Assembly: GCA_003232175.1 (NCBI GenBank)
Contig: QILX01000015.1
Span: 1-9,910 of the forward strand
Source: Hyphomicrobiales bacterium
GTDB taxonomy: Bacteria; Pseudomonadota; Alphaproteobacteria; Rhizobiales; SZUA-8
Direction of reading: 5' to 3'
Length of the DNA stretch: 9,910 nucleotides
The notes under the pieces were generated by a model. The model searched no databases, was not told the origin of the DNA, and was given only the letters and a program-made list of their open reading frames with translations. Both the position numbers and the translations under genes were made by a program. This document shows, piece by piece, positions 1-6,816 of the stretch (its first letter is position 1; each line of letters starts with the position of its first letter).

Positions 1-136
1 CTTCAGCTTCTGAAAGTCGGGCTTCAAGGTTTTGGGCATCAAAATTTAGGGCATCCAACTCGCTCCTGACTTCGCGGTGCTCGATATTGAGATTTTCTAG
101 ATCGTCGTCTATCCGTCGACATAGGACTTCACTCAT
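1..136 (-). CDS. Coiled-coil protein, cassette copy A (5' part of gene only)
   Basis: The gene starts with ATG at 136 and runs leftwards off the window, so only about 45 codons are visible. The start reads MSEVLC, followed by a charged, Leu-rich stretch of helical, coiled-coil character with no signal peptide or membrane segment, so a cytoplasmic location is inferred. About 21 of the 45 visible residues match, without gaps, the start of the minus-strand gene at 1341-1742. That match is the main reason to believe this is a gene despite its small visible part. It diverges from the exported-protein gene beginning at 212, with 75 bases between the two starts, as in copy B. A weak purine stretch (GAAG) precedes the ATG. 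I do not recognise the family and assign no function. Confidence 0.62.
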   Translation of the reverse strand, partial: MSEVLCRRIDDDLENLNIEHREVRSELDALNFDAQNLEARLSEAE

Positions 137-211
137 TTGAACTTCACTCTTGAGTTTGAAGGCGGGGTTCACTCATAATGAAGTCATTTAGGTCACTGGG
201 GATATCTTTTG
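137..211. promoter_or_regulatory. Divergent intergenic region of cassette copy A
   Basis: This 75-base spacer separates two divergent starts and must carry the promoters or leaders of both genes. It is the counterpart of 1743-1816 in copy B, which is nearly the same length (74 bases). A 53-base stretch of each aligns without gaps at roughly half identity. Two blocks stand out as conserved: CATAATGA at 174-181 and GGGGATA at 198-204, exactly 24 bases apart in both copies. The GGGGA block sits 9 bases before the ATG at 212 and probably serves as its ribosome-binding site. TTCACTCAT occurs twice (128-136 and 168-176), the first covering the coiled-coil gene's start codon. I do not see a convincing -35/-10 pair. 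Confidence 0.4.
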
Positions 212-979
212 ATGGCCAACCTCAAGTTAATGTTTTACAAATTCTCAATATTTCTAGTCTGGCTGATGCTTACTGTCACCAGCGCTCAGGCAACCAAAAG
301 CGTTGAGAGCATCTTGGAATTCCGCGGAACACCGGATCACGTTTACAAAGATATAGAATTTCTTCCTATCCTTGACATGGTAGATCCATGGCGACGACCA
401 AGAGTAAAAAGAAGTTTGGCGGAAGGAGAATGCGGTATTTCTTTGAATCAATTGTATCAAACTATTCTGAACAGATATCCAGAAATTCCCAGCCCATTCA
501 ATTCGGTGCAATCCACCAGAGCCTGGTCCGGGTATGTCCTGCCCCGGTACTATCCTGATTTGCGATTTTGTCGTGTTATAAAATCTTTCAGGAAATATGA
601 TGCCATGGCCGCTTCCGGCGAAGACGAGCGCCGGTTTTTGCCCCAAAGCCGGGACCGGGCGCCCGGACACCTTGTCAGTATGAATAAATCAAGGGTATTT
701 TATCAAGTTGGCGCATTGATCGTCCTTGCCATCGAAGACTATGCTCCAGCTCAAATCATGCTGGCCAGGCTCTCAAGCGAGGAGCGCCATTTACGCCTCA
801 CCCCGGCCTATGCCTACTACCTGCTGTCCCGCGCCAAAATGAACCAGTCCGACGACGCCGACCTTGCCCCGCTCTACGCCGATGCCAAGGCCGCCCTAAG
901 CGATAAAGGCCGCGTCGCCCTTGATCTGATCATCAATTCCGGTGACTGGCCCCCGGACTGGCCCTTGGTGATTGATTAA
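212..979 (+). CDS. Exported PWRRPRV protein with Sel1-like C-terminus, cassette copy A
   Basis: This encodes 255 residues from ATG 212, chosen over the TTG at 209 because GGGGA at 198-202 lies 9 bases upstream. The N-terminus is a signal peptide: basic start, hydrophobic core FSIFLVWLMLTV, and probable cleavage after SAQA near residue 27, so a periplasmic location is inferred. The mature part has the blocks EFLPIL, PWRRPRV, ECGI, SPFN, and YYPDLRFC. Cysteines at about 74 and 120 are kept in copy B and could form a disulfide. The last 90 residues (AIEDYAPAQIMLARL, then AYAYYLLSRAK and a closing DWP.DWPL) resemble degenerate Sel1/TPR-like helical repeats, which usually mediate protein contacts. 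The first half is AT-rich while the 3' third is GC-rich, suggesting a mosaic. Roughly half of its residues match copy B. Function is unknown; an envelope role is inferred from export and from the transglycosylase remnant next door. Confidence 0.75.
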   Translation: MANLKLMFYKFSIFLVWLMLTVTSAQATKSVESILEFRGTPDHVYKDIEFLPILDMVDPWRRPRVKRSLAEGECGISLNQLYQTILNRYPEIPSPFNSVQSTRAWSGYVLPRYYPDLRFCRVIKSFRKYDAMAASGEDERRFLPQSRDRAPGHLVSMNKSRVFYQVGALIVLAIEDYAPAQIMLARLSSEERHLRLTPAYAYYLLSRAKMNQSDDADLAPLYADAKAALSDKGRVALDLIINSGDWPPDWPLVID

Positions 980-982
980 GTG

Positions 983-1303
983 TCCGGCTTCAACATCACC
1001 TAATATTTCTATGCCCTGAAAACCTACAATGAATCTGACCTTTACGCCCATTTCGTCGGCCATCTGGCCGACCGCATGGGCGGCGGCAGGCCTTTCAGTA
1101 CGGGTTGGAAAAAACGGCGGCTTTACGTGCGTGAGGATGTACAGCTGATTCAGCTCGCCTTGGAGTGCCAAGGCCACGATGTCGGCGGCGACGACGGCCT
1201 CATCGGGTTTAGAACCCGCATCGAGGTGGGCAAATGGCAGGCGCAAAACGGCCGCGCGGTGACCTGCATGCCCGACGGCGGACCGGCCGAGGGGCTGAGA
1301 TAG
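983..1303 (+). pseudogene. Remnant of MltB-type lytic murein transglycosylase (C-terminal part)
   Basis: Read in the frame of the preceding gene, this stretch gives SGFNIT, an in-frame TAA (1004-1006), then YFYALKTYNESDLYA, VGHLADRMGGG, LYVREDVQLIQLAL, GHDVGG.DGLIGFRTR and WQAQNG before a final TAG. That order matches the end of MltB-family lytic transglycosylases as I know them: the YN.S..YA..VG.LADR block closing the catalytic domain, then a PG_binding_1 domain with LQ..L...G.D.G..DG.IG..TR. An intact enzyme would cut glycan strands of peptidoglycan. Here the catalytic N-terminal part is absent, a stop interrupts the block and the usual tail has decayed, so the piece is non-functional. The ATG at 1076 could open a 75-codon frame, but it would begin inside the conserved block. 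No matching remnant follows copy B. Confidence 0.66.
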
Positions 1304-1340
1304 ACGGCAGCGAATTGCACCGCCGATTAGTTCGGAAAAT

Positions 1341-1742
1341 TCATGACTTCATGGCTGAAACCGAGATCAAAACATCCATTGCTGGTGAAATCACTTTGTT
1401 GGTTGCCGATAGCCCATTGCTTATCGGTAAGCTGATACTCAAGCCAACCTGGGCGCGCAGGCGATCCACTTGCCCCTGGGTATTGGCACGCGCGTTTTCA
1501 GTCGCTACGGCATCGAAAACCGACGATGCCAACGAACCGAGCCTGCCCGCCGGGCTGCGACCCACGAGCCTTTCCGGTAAACTGGGCAGGAGTGCGTTGA
1601 GCCGGTTTTCGGCATCGGCAAGGCCAGGTTCTAGGTCGTCAAGTTTGGAGCGGGCCTTGCCTAGATCGCTACGAACAATTTGATATTCGCGATCCAAATT
1701 TATCAGGTTATCATTAATCCGGCTGCATAAGACTTCGCTCAC
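1341..1742 (-). CDS. Coiled-coil protein, cassette copy B (possibly frameshifted)
   Basis: This encodes 133 residues from GTG at 1742, preceded by GGAG seven bases upstream. This start lines up with MSEVLC of copy A; the longer frame from 1871 would add unrelated sequence. The N-terminal 50 residues and the stretch around 75-95 are rich in Leu, Arg, Asp and Glu with heptad-like spacing and suggest a coiled coil, broken by a Gly/Pro-rich hinge near residue 60. There is no signal peptide. From about residue 100 the character changes to a Ser/Ile-rich tail. In another frame the same bases give LEYQLTDKQWAIGNQ and end at TAA 1327-1329, which reads more like a continuing helix, so a one-base loss near 1444 is possible. 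It diverges from the gene at 1817 by 74 bases. Family and function are not recognised. Confidence 0.58.
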   Translation of the reverse strand: MSEVLCSRINDNLINLDREYQIVRSDLGKARSKLDDLEPGLADAENRLNALLPSLPERLVGRSPAGRLGSLASSVFDAVATENARANTQGQVDRLRAQVGLSISLPISNGLSATNKVISPAMDVLISVSAMKS

Positions 1743-1816
1743 TGCTAATCTCCATCTGAAGCTCGATTTGGGTTTCGGCCATATTGATGGAGAAATTGCA
1801 CACGGGGATAACAATA
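1743..1816. promoter_or_regulatory. Divergent intergenic region of cassette copy B
   Basis: This is the counterpart of 137-211. It keeps CATATTGA (1780-1787) and GGGGATA (1804-1810) at the same 24-base spacing as copy A. GGAG for the minus-strand GTG start lies at about 1750-1753, and GGGGA at 1804-1808 precedes the TTG at 1817 by 8 bases. The conserved blocks decide the plus-strand start, because the alternative TTG at 1784 lies upstream of the aligned ribosome-binding site. Promoter elements are not assigned. Confidence 0.38.
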
Positions 1817-2586
1817 TTGAATACCTGCAAAACAAACCTGGTTCTGCTGATTGCGATTGCCACAAGCTCATTTATTCTTGGCACGAACGCAAAGGCTCAG
1901 AGCGATATCGAAGATATATATCGATTTCGGGGCCCAGCCAAACATATTTACAGCCAGATTGAGTTTCTGCCCATTTTGGAAATGATCCAGCCCTGGCGGC
2001 GGCCCAGGGTCGAAAGGGCGTTGTCCGAAAGGGATTGTGGCATCGCGGTGGGTCATCTGTATCAGAGCATATTTTACAATACCCACAAATACGTCGCCAG
2101 CCCGTTCAATTCTTCAAAAGGCCTAACGGCTTGGTTGGAATATATTCTCCCCCAGCACTACCCGGACCTGCAATTTTGCCTGACGGTCCAGAAAATAGAA
2201 AAGGCGGAAAAATATTTCCGCTCCAAAGGCAGTGCACCGCTATTCCTAAAGCAAAATCGTGATCCAGGTCGGGATCCCTTGGTCGATATAGCTCAAAGCG
2301 GAGTTTATTCTGCACTTTCCGACCTGATCATTCTTGCCATTGAAGACTATCCACCAGCCCAACTGATGCTGGTAAAACTCTCCAGGCAGAAACGCCATTT
2401 GCGCCTGACCCGGCCTATGAATATTTCCTGCTGTCCCGCGCCAGGATCAACAATCACACCGACCCTGATCTTAAGGCCCTCTACGAAACCGCCAAAGCCG
2501 ACTTGAGCGAAAAGGCCCGTGCCGCCCTCGACTCGCTGATAAAATCTGGCGACTGGCCAAGGGAATGGCCGCTGGTGCGGGATTAA
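1817..2586 (+). pseudogene. Exported PWRRPRV protein, cassette copy B, frameshifted
   Basis: This is a paralogue of the gene at 212-979. From TTG 1817 it encodes a signal peptide (basic start, hydrophobic NLVLLIAIATSSFIL, probable cleavage after NAKA near residue 27). It then shows the same blocks as copy A: EFLPIL, PWRRPRV, DCGI, SPFN, HYPDLQFC and AIEDYPPAQLMLVKL. After HLRLT the frame breaks near 2408-2411: copy A reads ACCCCGGCC where this copy reads ACCCGGCC. The uncorrected frame stops at 2506 with an unrelated Pro/Thr-rich tail. Restoring one C continues as AYEYFLLSRARINN and ends with SGDWPREWPLVRD at TAA 2584-2586, giving 256 residues against 255 in copy A. That length match makes the frameshift almost certain. 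It may be a true loss-of-function mutation or a sequencing error. A longer start at TTG 1784 is possible but poorly supported. Confidence 0.72.
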
Positions 2587-2608
2587 AGCAAGGACGGGCG
2601 ATCCCGCA
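2576..2608. terminator. Inverted repeat between convergent genes (possible bidirectional terminator)
   Basis: TGCGGGAT at 2576-2583 is matched by ATCCCGCA at 2601-2608, an 8-bp perfect stem with a 17-base loop. An alternative small hairpin, CGGG-CGAT-CCCG, is nested in its right half. It covers the stop codon of the plus-strand gene and lies just beyond the stop of the minus-strand hlyU-like gene, where both transcripts should end. Neither side has a T-run, so a classical intrinsic terminator is not shown. Confidence 0.28.
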
Positions 2609-2614
2609 TGCAAT

Positions 2615-2905
2615 TCACCGGGCGCGGAAAACCGTGTCGCCCTGCTCGTCGATAATCTGTCGCGCCTTGGTCAGTGAGAAGGTCGTGGCGCTGTCCTTGT
2701 CGCTATGGCGGTCAGCGCGAATGAAATCGTGGGTTTTGGTCTCGCCATCGAGATCCTTTGAAATCGACCCCGCCGTCAGCCATTGCGACCCGTCGCGCTT
2801 GGGCGCGGCGGAAATGGCATAGCCCTTATAGTCCTCCGACGCCGTGGCTTCACTCGCCACCTCGCCACCGCTCCCACCAAATAGCCGGCTTAAAAATCCC
2901 GCCAT
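2615..2905 (-). CDS. HlyU-family protein
   Basis: This encodes 96 residues from ATG 2905, with a strong ribosome-binding site AAGGAG seven bases upstream. The short N-terminus MAGFLSRLFGG and a Gly/Ala linker lead into YKGYAI, WLTAGSI, ETKTHDFIRADRH and a closing KARQIIDEQG. This pattern is that of the small HlyU-domain proteins common in alphaproteobacteria. The family is named after a Vibrio haemolysin activator, but most members sit alone in genomes and have no tested role, so a regulatory function is only inferred from the name. The length is normal for the family. It follows ligA by 46 bases on the same strand and may be read from the same transcript, though its own good ribosome-binding site means it need not depend on coupling. 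Confidence 0.82.
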   Translation of the reverse strand: MAGFLSRLFGGSGGEVASEATASEDYKGYAISAAPKRDGSQWLTAGSISKDLDGETKTHDFIRADRHSDKDSATTFSLTKARQIIDEQGDTVFRAR

Positions 2906-2951
2906 GTTTGTCTCCTTGATCTCAACGTGGCGCCATCCTAGCGCATTTTTG

Positions 2952-5114
2952 TCAGTTTTGCCCGATCAGGGCCAGCCAATCATCCTCGTTCAAAACCTCA
3001 ACCCCAAGCTCTTCGGCTTTGGCGCGTTTGGAGCCGGCGCCGGGGCCGGCGATGACAATATCGGTTTTGACCGATACCGAGCCGGAGACTTTCGCCCCAA
3101 GTGCCTCCGCCCGGGCTTTGGCCTCGGCCCGGCTCATCTTCTCCAAGGTGCCGGTGAAAACCACGGTCTTGCCCGATACCGGCGTCGTTGTCGCGGCAGC
3201 TTCAACCGGCGCCACTTCAATTTGTTCCAGTAGCGCCGCTAGTATTTGCGCGTTGTGTGCCTCACCGAAAAAATCCCCCAAAGCCTCCACCACTGCCGGG
3301 CCAATGCCGTCTATGGCTTCCATTTCGGCGCGCGCGGCCTCATCCCCTACCCCCAGCGCCCTGCCGGCTTGGTAAAAGCTGTCTATATCGCCGTAAGTCC
3401 GCGCCAGAAGCCGCGCCGTGCCCTCGCCGACATGGCGGATGCCAAGGGCGTTGATGAACCGGTCCAGGCCGATATGGCGGCGTGTCCTGATGGCGGCAAA
3501 AAGCTTTGCCTCCGACGTTGCCCCCCAGCCCTCGTGGCTGGCAATGGGCGGATCGAAACTTGCGTTGCGCGCCTCAAGCGTAAAAATATCCGCCGGGGTC
3601 CGAACCAGCCCTTCGGCGAAAAACGCCTCGACCTGCTTTGTCCCCAGCCCCTCGATGTCAAAGGTGTTGCGACCAACAAAATGTTTCAGGCGTTCCACCG
3701 CTTGTGCGGGGCAGAAAAGCCCGCCGGTACAGCGGCGCACCGCATCGGTCTTGCCCGACTTTTCATCCAGCTCCCGCACCGCCTGGCTGCCGCATTCAGG
3801 GCATTTTGTCGGAAAGCTAAAGGGTTTTGCATGGCCTGGCCGTTTGCCGATCACAACATCGACGATCTGCGGGATGACGTCTCCGGCGCGTTGGACAATC
3901 ACCCAATCGCCCTTGCGGATATCGCGGCCCTCGCGCAGCGGCAGGCCGTCACCGCCAATGCCCTTGATATAGTCCTCATTGTGCAGCGAGGCATTGGAGA
4001 CCACCACCCCGCCCACGGTCACAGGTTTCAGCCGTGCCACGGGGGTCAGCGCGCCGGTGCGCCCCACCTGGATTTCGATATCCTCAAGCACAGTGGTTGC
4101 CTGTTCGGCGGGAAATTTGTGCGCCACCGCCCAGCGCGGCTGGCGTGAGCGAAACCCCAACCGGTTTTGCCAGTCCAGCCGGTCGACCTTGTAGACAACG
4201 CCGTCAATGTCATAACCAAGGCTAGCCCGCCGCGCCTCGATTTCACTATAGACCGCCAACATGTCCGCAACTCTTGTGCATACTTTAAAGAGCGGATTGA
4301 CCGGAAACCCCCAACGCTTGAAGGCGGCGATCATTTCGTTTTGATTTCCGACCGGCAGGCTCGCTGTTTCCCCCCAGGCATAGGCAAAAAAACCCAGTGG
4401 CCGTGACGCGGTGATACTCGCGTCGAGTTGGCGTAAACTGCCCGCCGCGGCATTGCGCGGATTGGCAAATTCCGGCTTGCCGTTGGTGGCTTGCGCCTGG
4501 TTCAGGGCTTTGAAATCATCATGGCTCATGAAGACTTCGCCGCGCACCTCAAAGACGGGTGGAAAATCCTCCGCCTCGACATGCTGCGGAATTGTTTTGA
4601 TGGTCTTCAGATTCTGGGTGATGTTCTCCCCTTGCGCCCCATCGCCCCTGGTGGCACCAAGGGTGAAAATGCCATCTTCATACCGCAGCGTCGCCGACAA
4701 CCCGTCGATTTTGGGTTCCACCGCGATAGCCAGTTCCTCATCGGCTTCAAGGCCGAGGAACCGGCGAATGCGGTCGCAGAACGCCTCGACATCGTCATCG
4801 GTGAACACATTGCCAAGGGAGAGCATCGGCACCGCGTGACGCACCGTGGCAAATGCTGCAAGGGGCGGCGCGCCGATGCGGTCCGACGGGCTGTCTTTGC
4901 GTTTCAGTTGTGGAAACCGCGCCTCGATTTGTGCATTGCGACGGCGCAAAACATCATATTGGGCGTCAGTGACATCCGGGGCATCTTCGCTGTAATAGCG
5001 ACGGTCATGTTCGAGAATTTCTGCTGCCAGGGATTTCAGCTCCGACCGCGCGGCAGCCGGTTTTAACTCGTCAACCGGGGTTTCGCGTAAAACCGGGTCA
5101 GGTTTCGACGCCAC
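2952..5114 (-). CDS. ligA: NAD+-dependent DNA ligase LigA
   Basis: LigA seals nicks in duplex DNA using NAD+, joining Okazaki fragments and finishing repair in the cytoplasm. I chose GTG 5114 (720 residues), because GGAGAGG lies 6 bases before it and it begins one base after the recN stop. TTG at 5132 would add six residues and overlap recN. Numbered from the GTG, domain Ia with HDRRYYSEDAPDVTDAQYD is near 36-54. The adenylated lysine is K135 in EPKIDG, and the OB fold lies around 340-420. A Cys4 zinc finger is formed by C438, C441, C462 and C468. Helix-hairpin-helix motifs follow (GIRHVGEGTARLL, IDGIGPAVVEAL), then a BRCT domain from about 645 to the end. The gap of 20 residues between the second and third zinc cysteines is wider than the 14 in E. 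coli LigA. All key residues are present, so the gene looks functional and probably essential. Confidence 0.97.
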   Translation of the reverse strand: MASKPDPVLRETPVDELKPAAARSELKSLAAEILEHDRRYYSEDAPDVTDAQYDVLRRRNAQIEARFPQLKRKDSPSDRIGAPPLAAFATVRHAVPMLSLGNVFTDDDVEAFCDRIRRFLGLEADEELAIAVEPKIDGLSATLRYEDGIFTLGATRGDGAQGENITQNLKTIKTIPQHVEAEDFPPVFEVRGEVFMSHDDFKALNQAQATNGKPEFANPRNAAAGSLRQLDASITASRPLGFFAYAWGETASLPVGNQNEMIAAFKRWGFPVNPLFKVCTRVADMLAVYSEIEARRASLGYDIDGVVYKVDRLDWQNRLGFRSRQPRWAVAHKFPAEQATTVLEDIEIQVGRTGALTPVARLKPVTVGGVVVSNASLHNEDYIKGIGGDGLPLREGRDIRKGDWVIVQRAGDVIPQIVDVVIGKRPGHAKPFSFPTKCPECGSQAVRELDEKSGKTDAVRRCTGGLFCPAQAVERLKHFVGRNTFDIEGLGTKQVEAFFAEGLVRTPADIFTLEARNASFDPPIASHEGWGATSEAKLFAAIRTRRHIGLDRFINALGIRHVGEGTARLLARTYGDIDSFYQAGRALGVGDEAARAEMEAIDGIGPAVVEALGDFFGEAHNAQILAALLEQIEVAPVEAAATTTPVSGKTVVFTGTLEKMSRAEAKARAEALGAKVSGSVSVKTDIVIAGPGAGSKRAKAEELGVEVLNEDDWLALIGQN

Positions 5115-5115
5115 T

Positions 5116-6807
5116 TCAGACCTCTCCGGCAATCAGTTTCACTGCTGCCGCCCTGGCCTCATCGGTAACCGTTGCCCCGGCCAGCATGCGCGCCACTTCC
5201 TCGGCGCGGGCTTCGTCTCCAAGATGGGTGACTTGCGTCCTCACCGAGACACGAGCCGCATTGCTGCCTGTCCCACTTTTGGTTTTTTCAATGAGGAAAT
5301 GCTGACCCGCCTTGGCCGCCACCTGGGGCGAGTGGGTGACCACCAGCACCTGGGCTTCGCAGCCGAGCAGCGCCAGCCGTTCACCGACCGCATGAGCCAC
5401 CGCACCACCGACCCCGGCATCAATCTCGTCAAAAACCAGTGTCGGCGCGCCACCTGTTCCGGCCTGCACCACCTTTAGCGCCAGCATCACCCGGGAAAGC
5501 TCGCCTCCTGACGCCACTTTGCGCAAAGGGCCAAGTGGCGTGCCCGGATTGGCGGCAATATGAAACTCGGCACGGTCCAGACCCGTCGGCCCACCGGCGA
5601 TATCGTCAAGGACGTCAAAAACGGTTTCGAACCGGGCATTTTCGAGGCGCAATACCGGCAACTCTTTCATCACCGCGCGGTCAAGGTCATTAGCCGCGAT
5701 ACGGCGCTTTTCGCCAAGAACCCGGGCGCCGGCGACAAATTCAGCCTGGGCTTTGTCGGCGTCTATTTGCAGCCCGGCCAGTCGCTCCTCGCCGCCTTCA
5801 ATGGCCTTGAGCCGGTCGCGCAGCCCGTCGGCCAGCACCGGCAGACCCTCAACCTCCACCCCGTGTTTACGGGCCGCCGCCCGCAAGGCAAAAAGCCGTT
5901 CCTCCACCGCTTCCAGCCGCGCGGGGTCAGCCTCGCTGCGGCTGATCAGATCGTCAAGCGCCGCCCGGCCTTCCTCAAGTTCCACGGCGGCCCGCGCCAG
6001 GGCCTCAAGCACCGGCGAGAGCGCCCCGCGCGTCCGGCCATCGGCACGCTCGCATGCCGCCAGCGCCCGCGCCAATTGCCGGTCAGCGCCCGCTTCGCCG
6101 CCAAGCGCTTCATCGGCAACGCTGAGGTCTTGGGCAATACGCTCGCCCTCCATCATCAACTGCCGCTCATCGGCTAGACGCTGCTCCTCGTCGGCAACCG
6201 GCTCCAGCCCATTTAATTCCTCAAGGGCGGCTTTAAGAAAATCAGCATCGCGCAACGCAGCTTCCACATCCGTCTGATACGCCTTCAACGCCGCCCGTGC
6301 CGTAACGGATGCCTGCCAGGACACTGCCACAGCTTTTGCCTTCCGCGCCAGCCCGCCAAAATCATCCACCATGGCCAGATGGGATGCGGCCTCGAACAGC
6401 GCCCGGTTGTCATTTTGTCCGTGGATTTCAACCAGGATCTCGCCAAGATCCTTCAAAAGTCGCGCACTGACCGGTTCGTCATTGACAAACCCCCGCGTGC
6501 GTCCGTCATCATGCTGCACCCGGCGCAGAATGATTTCATCGTCAATGTCCAGACCGTGTTCGGCAACCAGGGCCTGAGGCCGTGACCGGTCGCCGGTAAG
6601 GTGAAAGGTCGCGGTTATGCTGCCCTTGCCGGCGCCGCTGCGCACCAGGCTGGCATCACCTCGGGCACCGAGGGCGAGCGAAAGCGAATCCAGCAGAATG
6701 GATTTTCCTGCTCCGGTTTCTCCCGAAAGGACCGATAGACCTGATTCAAATTCAAGATCCAGCCGGTCGATGAGGACAATATCGCGTATGGAAAGCGCAG
6801 TCAGCAT
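5116..6807 (-). CDS. recN: DNA repair protein RecN
   Basis: RecN is an SMC-like ATPase that acts at double-strand breaks with RecA, helping hold or align broken DNA. The 563 residues have the expected split architecture. The N-terminal half-ATPase carries Walker A GETGAGKS (29-36) and a Q-loop region HGQND (129-133). A long Ala/Glu/Arg-rich coiled-coil section follows (about 150-375). The C-terminal half-ATPase holds the signature ASGGELSR (432-439), Walker B TLVFDEID (456-463) and the THSP switch (491-494). Length is close to the 553 residues of E. coli RecN. ATG 6807 lies 9 bases after the bamD stop with no clear ribosome-binding site, which suggests translational coupling. I saw no GTTC-N7-GTTC LexA box just upstream. 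A 20-bp palindrome sits at 6823-6842. The stop is one base from the ligA GTG. Confidence 0.97.
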   Translation of the reverse strand: MLTALSIRDIVLIDRLDLEFESGLSVLSGETGAGKSILLDSLSLALGARGDASLVRSGAGKGSITATFHLTGDRSRPQALVAEHGLDIDDEIILRRVQHDDGRTRGFVNDEPVSARLLKDLGEILVEIHGQNDNRALFEAASHLAMVDDFGGLARKAKAVAVSWQASVTARAALKAYQTDVEAALRDADFLKAALEELNGLEPVADEEQRLADERQLMMEGERIAQDLSVADEALGGEAGADRQLARALAACERADGRTRGALSPVLEALARAAVELEEGRAALDDLISRSEADPARLEAVEERLFALRAAARKHGVEVEGLPVLADGLRDRLKAIEGGEERLAGLQIDADKAQAEFVAGARVLGEKRRIAANDLDRAVMKELPVLRLENARFETVFDVLDDIAGGPTGLDRAEFHIAANPGTPLGPLRKVASGGELSRVMLALKVVQAGTGGAPTLVFDEIDAGVGGAVAHAVGERLALLGCEAQVLVVTHSPQVAAKAGQHFLIEKTKSGTGSNAARVSVRTQVTHLGDEARAEEVARMLAGATVTDEARAAAVKLIAGEV

Positions 6808-6816
6808 GACGGCTAT

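Noticed and set aside
144..176. Ten-codon leader frame (MSEPRL...) upstream of the copy A coiled-coil gene
   Set aside because: It starts at the second TTCACTCAT repeat, has no counterpart in copy B and is too short to support.
1076..1303. Stand-alone 75-residue gene
   Set aside because: Its ATG falls inside the conserved LADR.GGG block of a transglycosylase remnant whose homology continues upstream past a stop, so it is a fragment.
1234..1683. 149-codon plus-strand frame opposite the copy B coiled-coil gene
   Set aside because: It overlaps the transglycosylase remnant in another frame and is antisense to the gene supported by its paralogue at 1-136.
2921..2950. GCGC-loop-GCGC followed by ATTTTT as a terminator between ligA and the HlyU-like gene
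   Set aside because: The stem is only 4 bp and the T-run is on the plus strand, the wrong direction for the flanking genes.
3246..4148. 300-codon plus-strand open frame over ligA
   Set aside because: It lies wholly opposite the well-supported ligA gene, has composition typical of an antisense shadow, and shows no recognisable domain.
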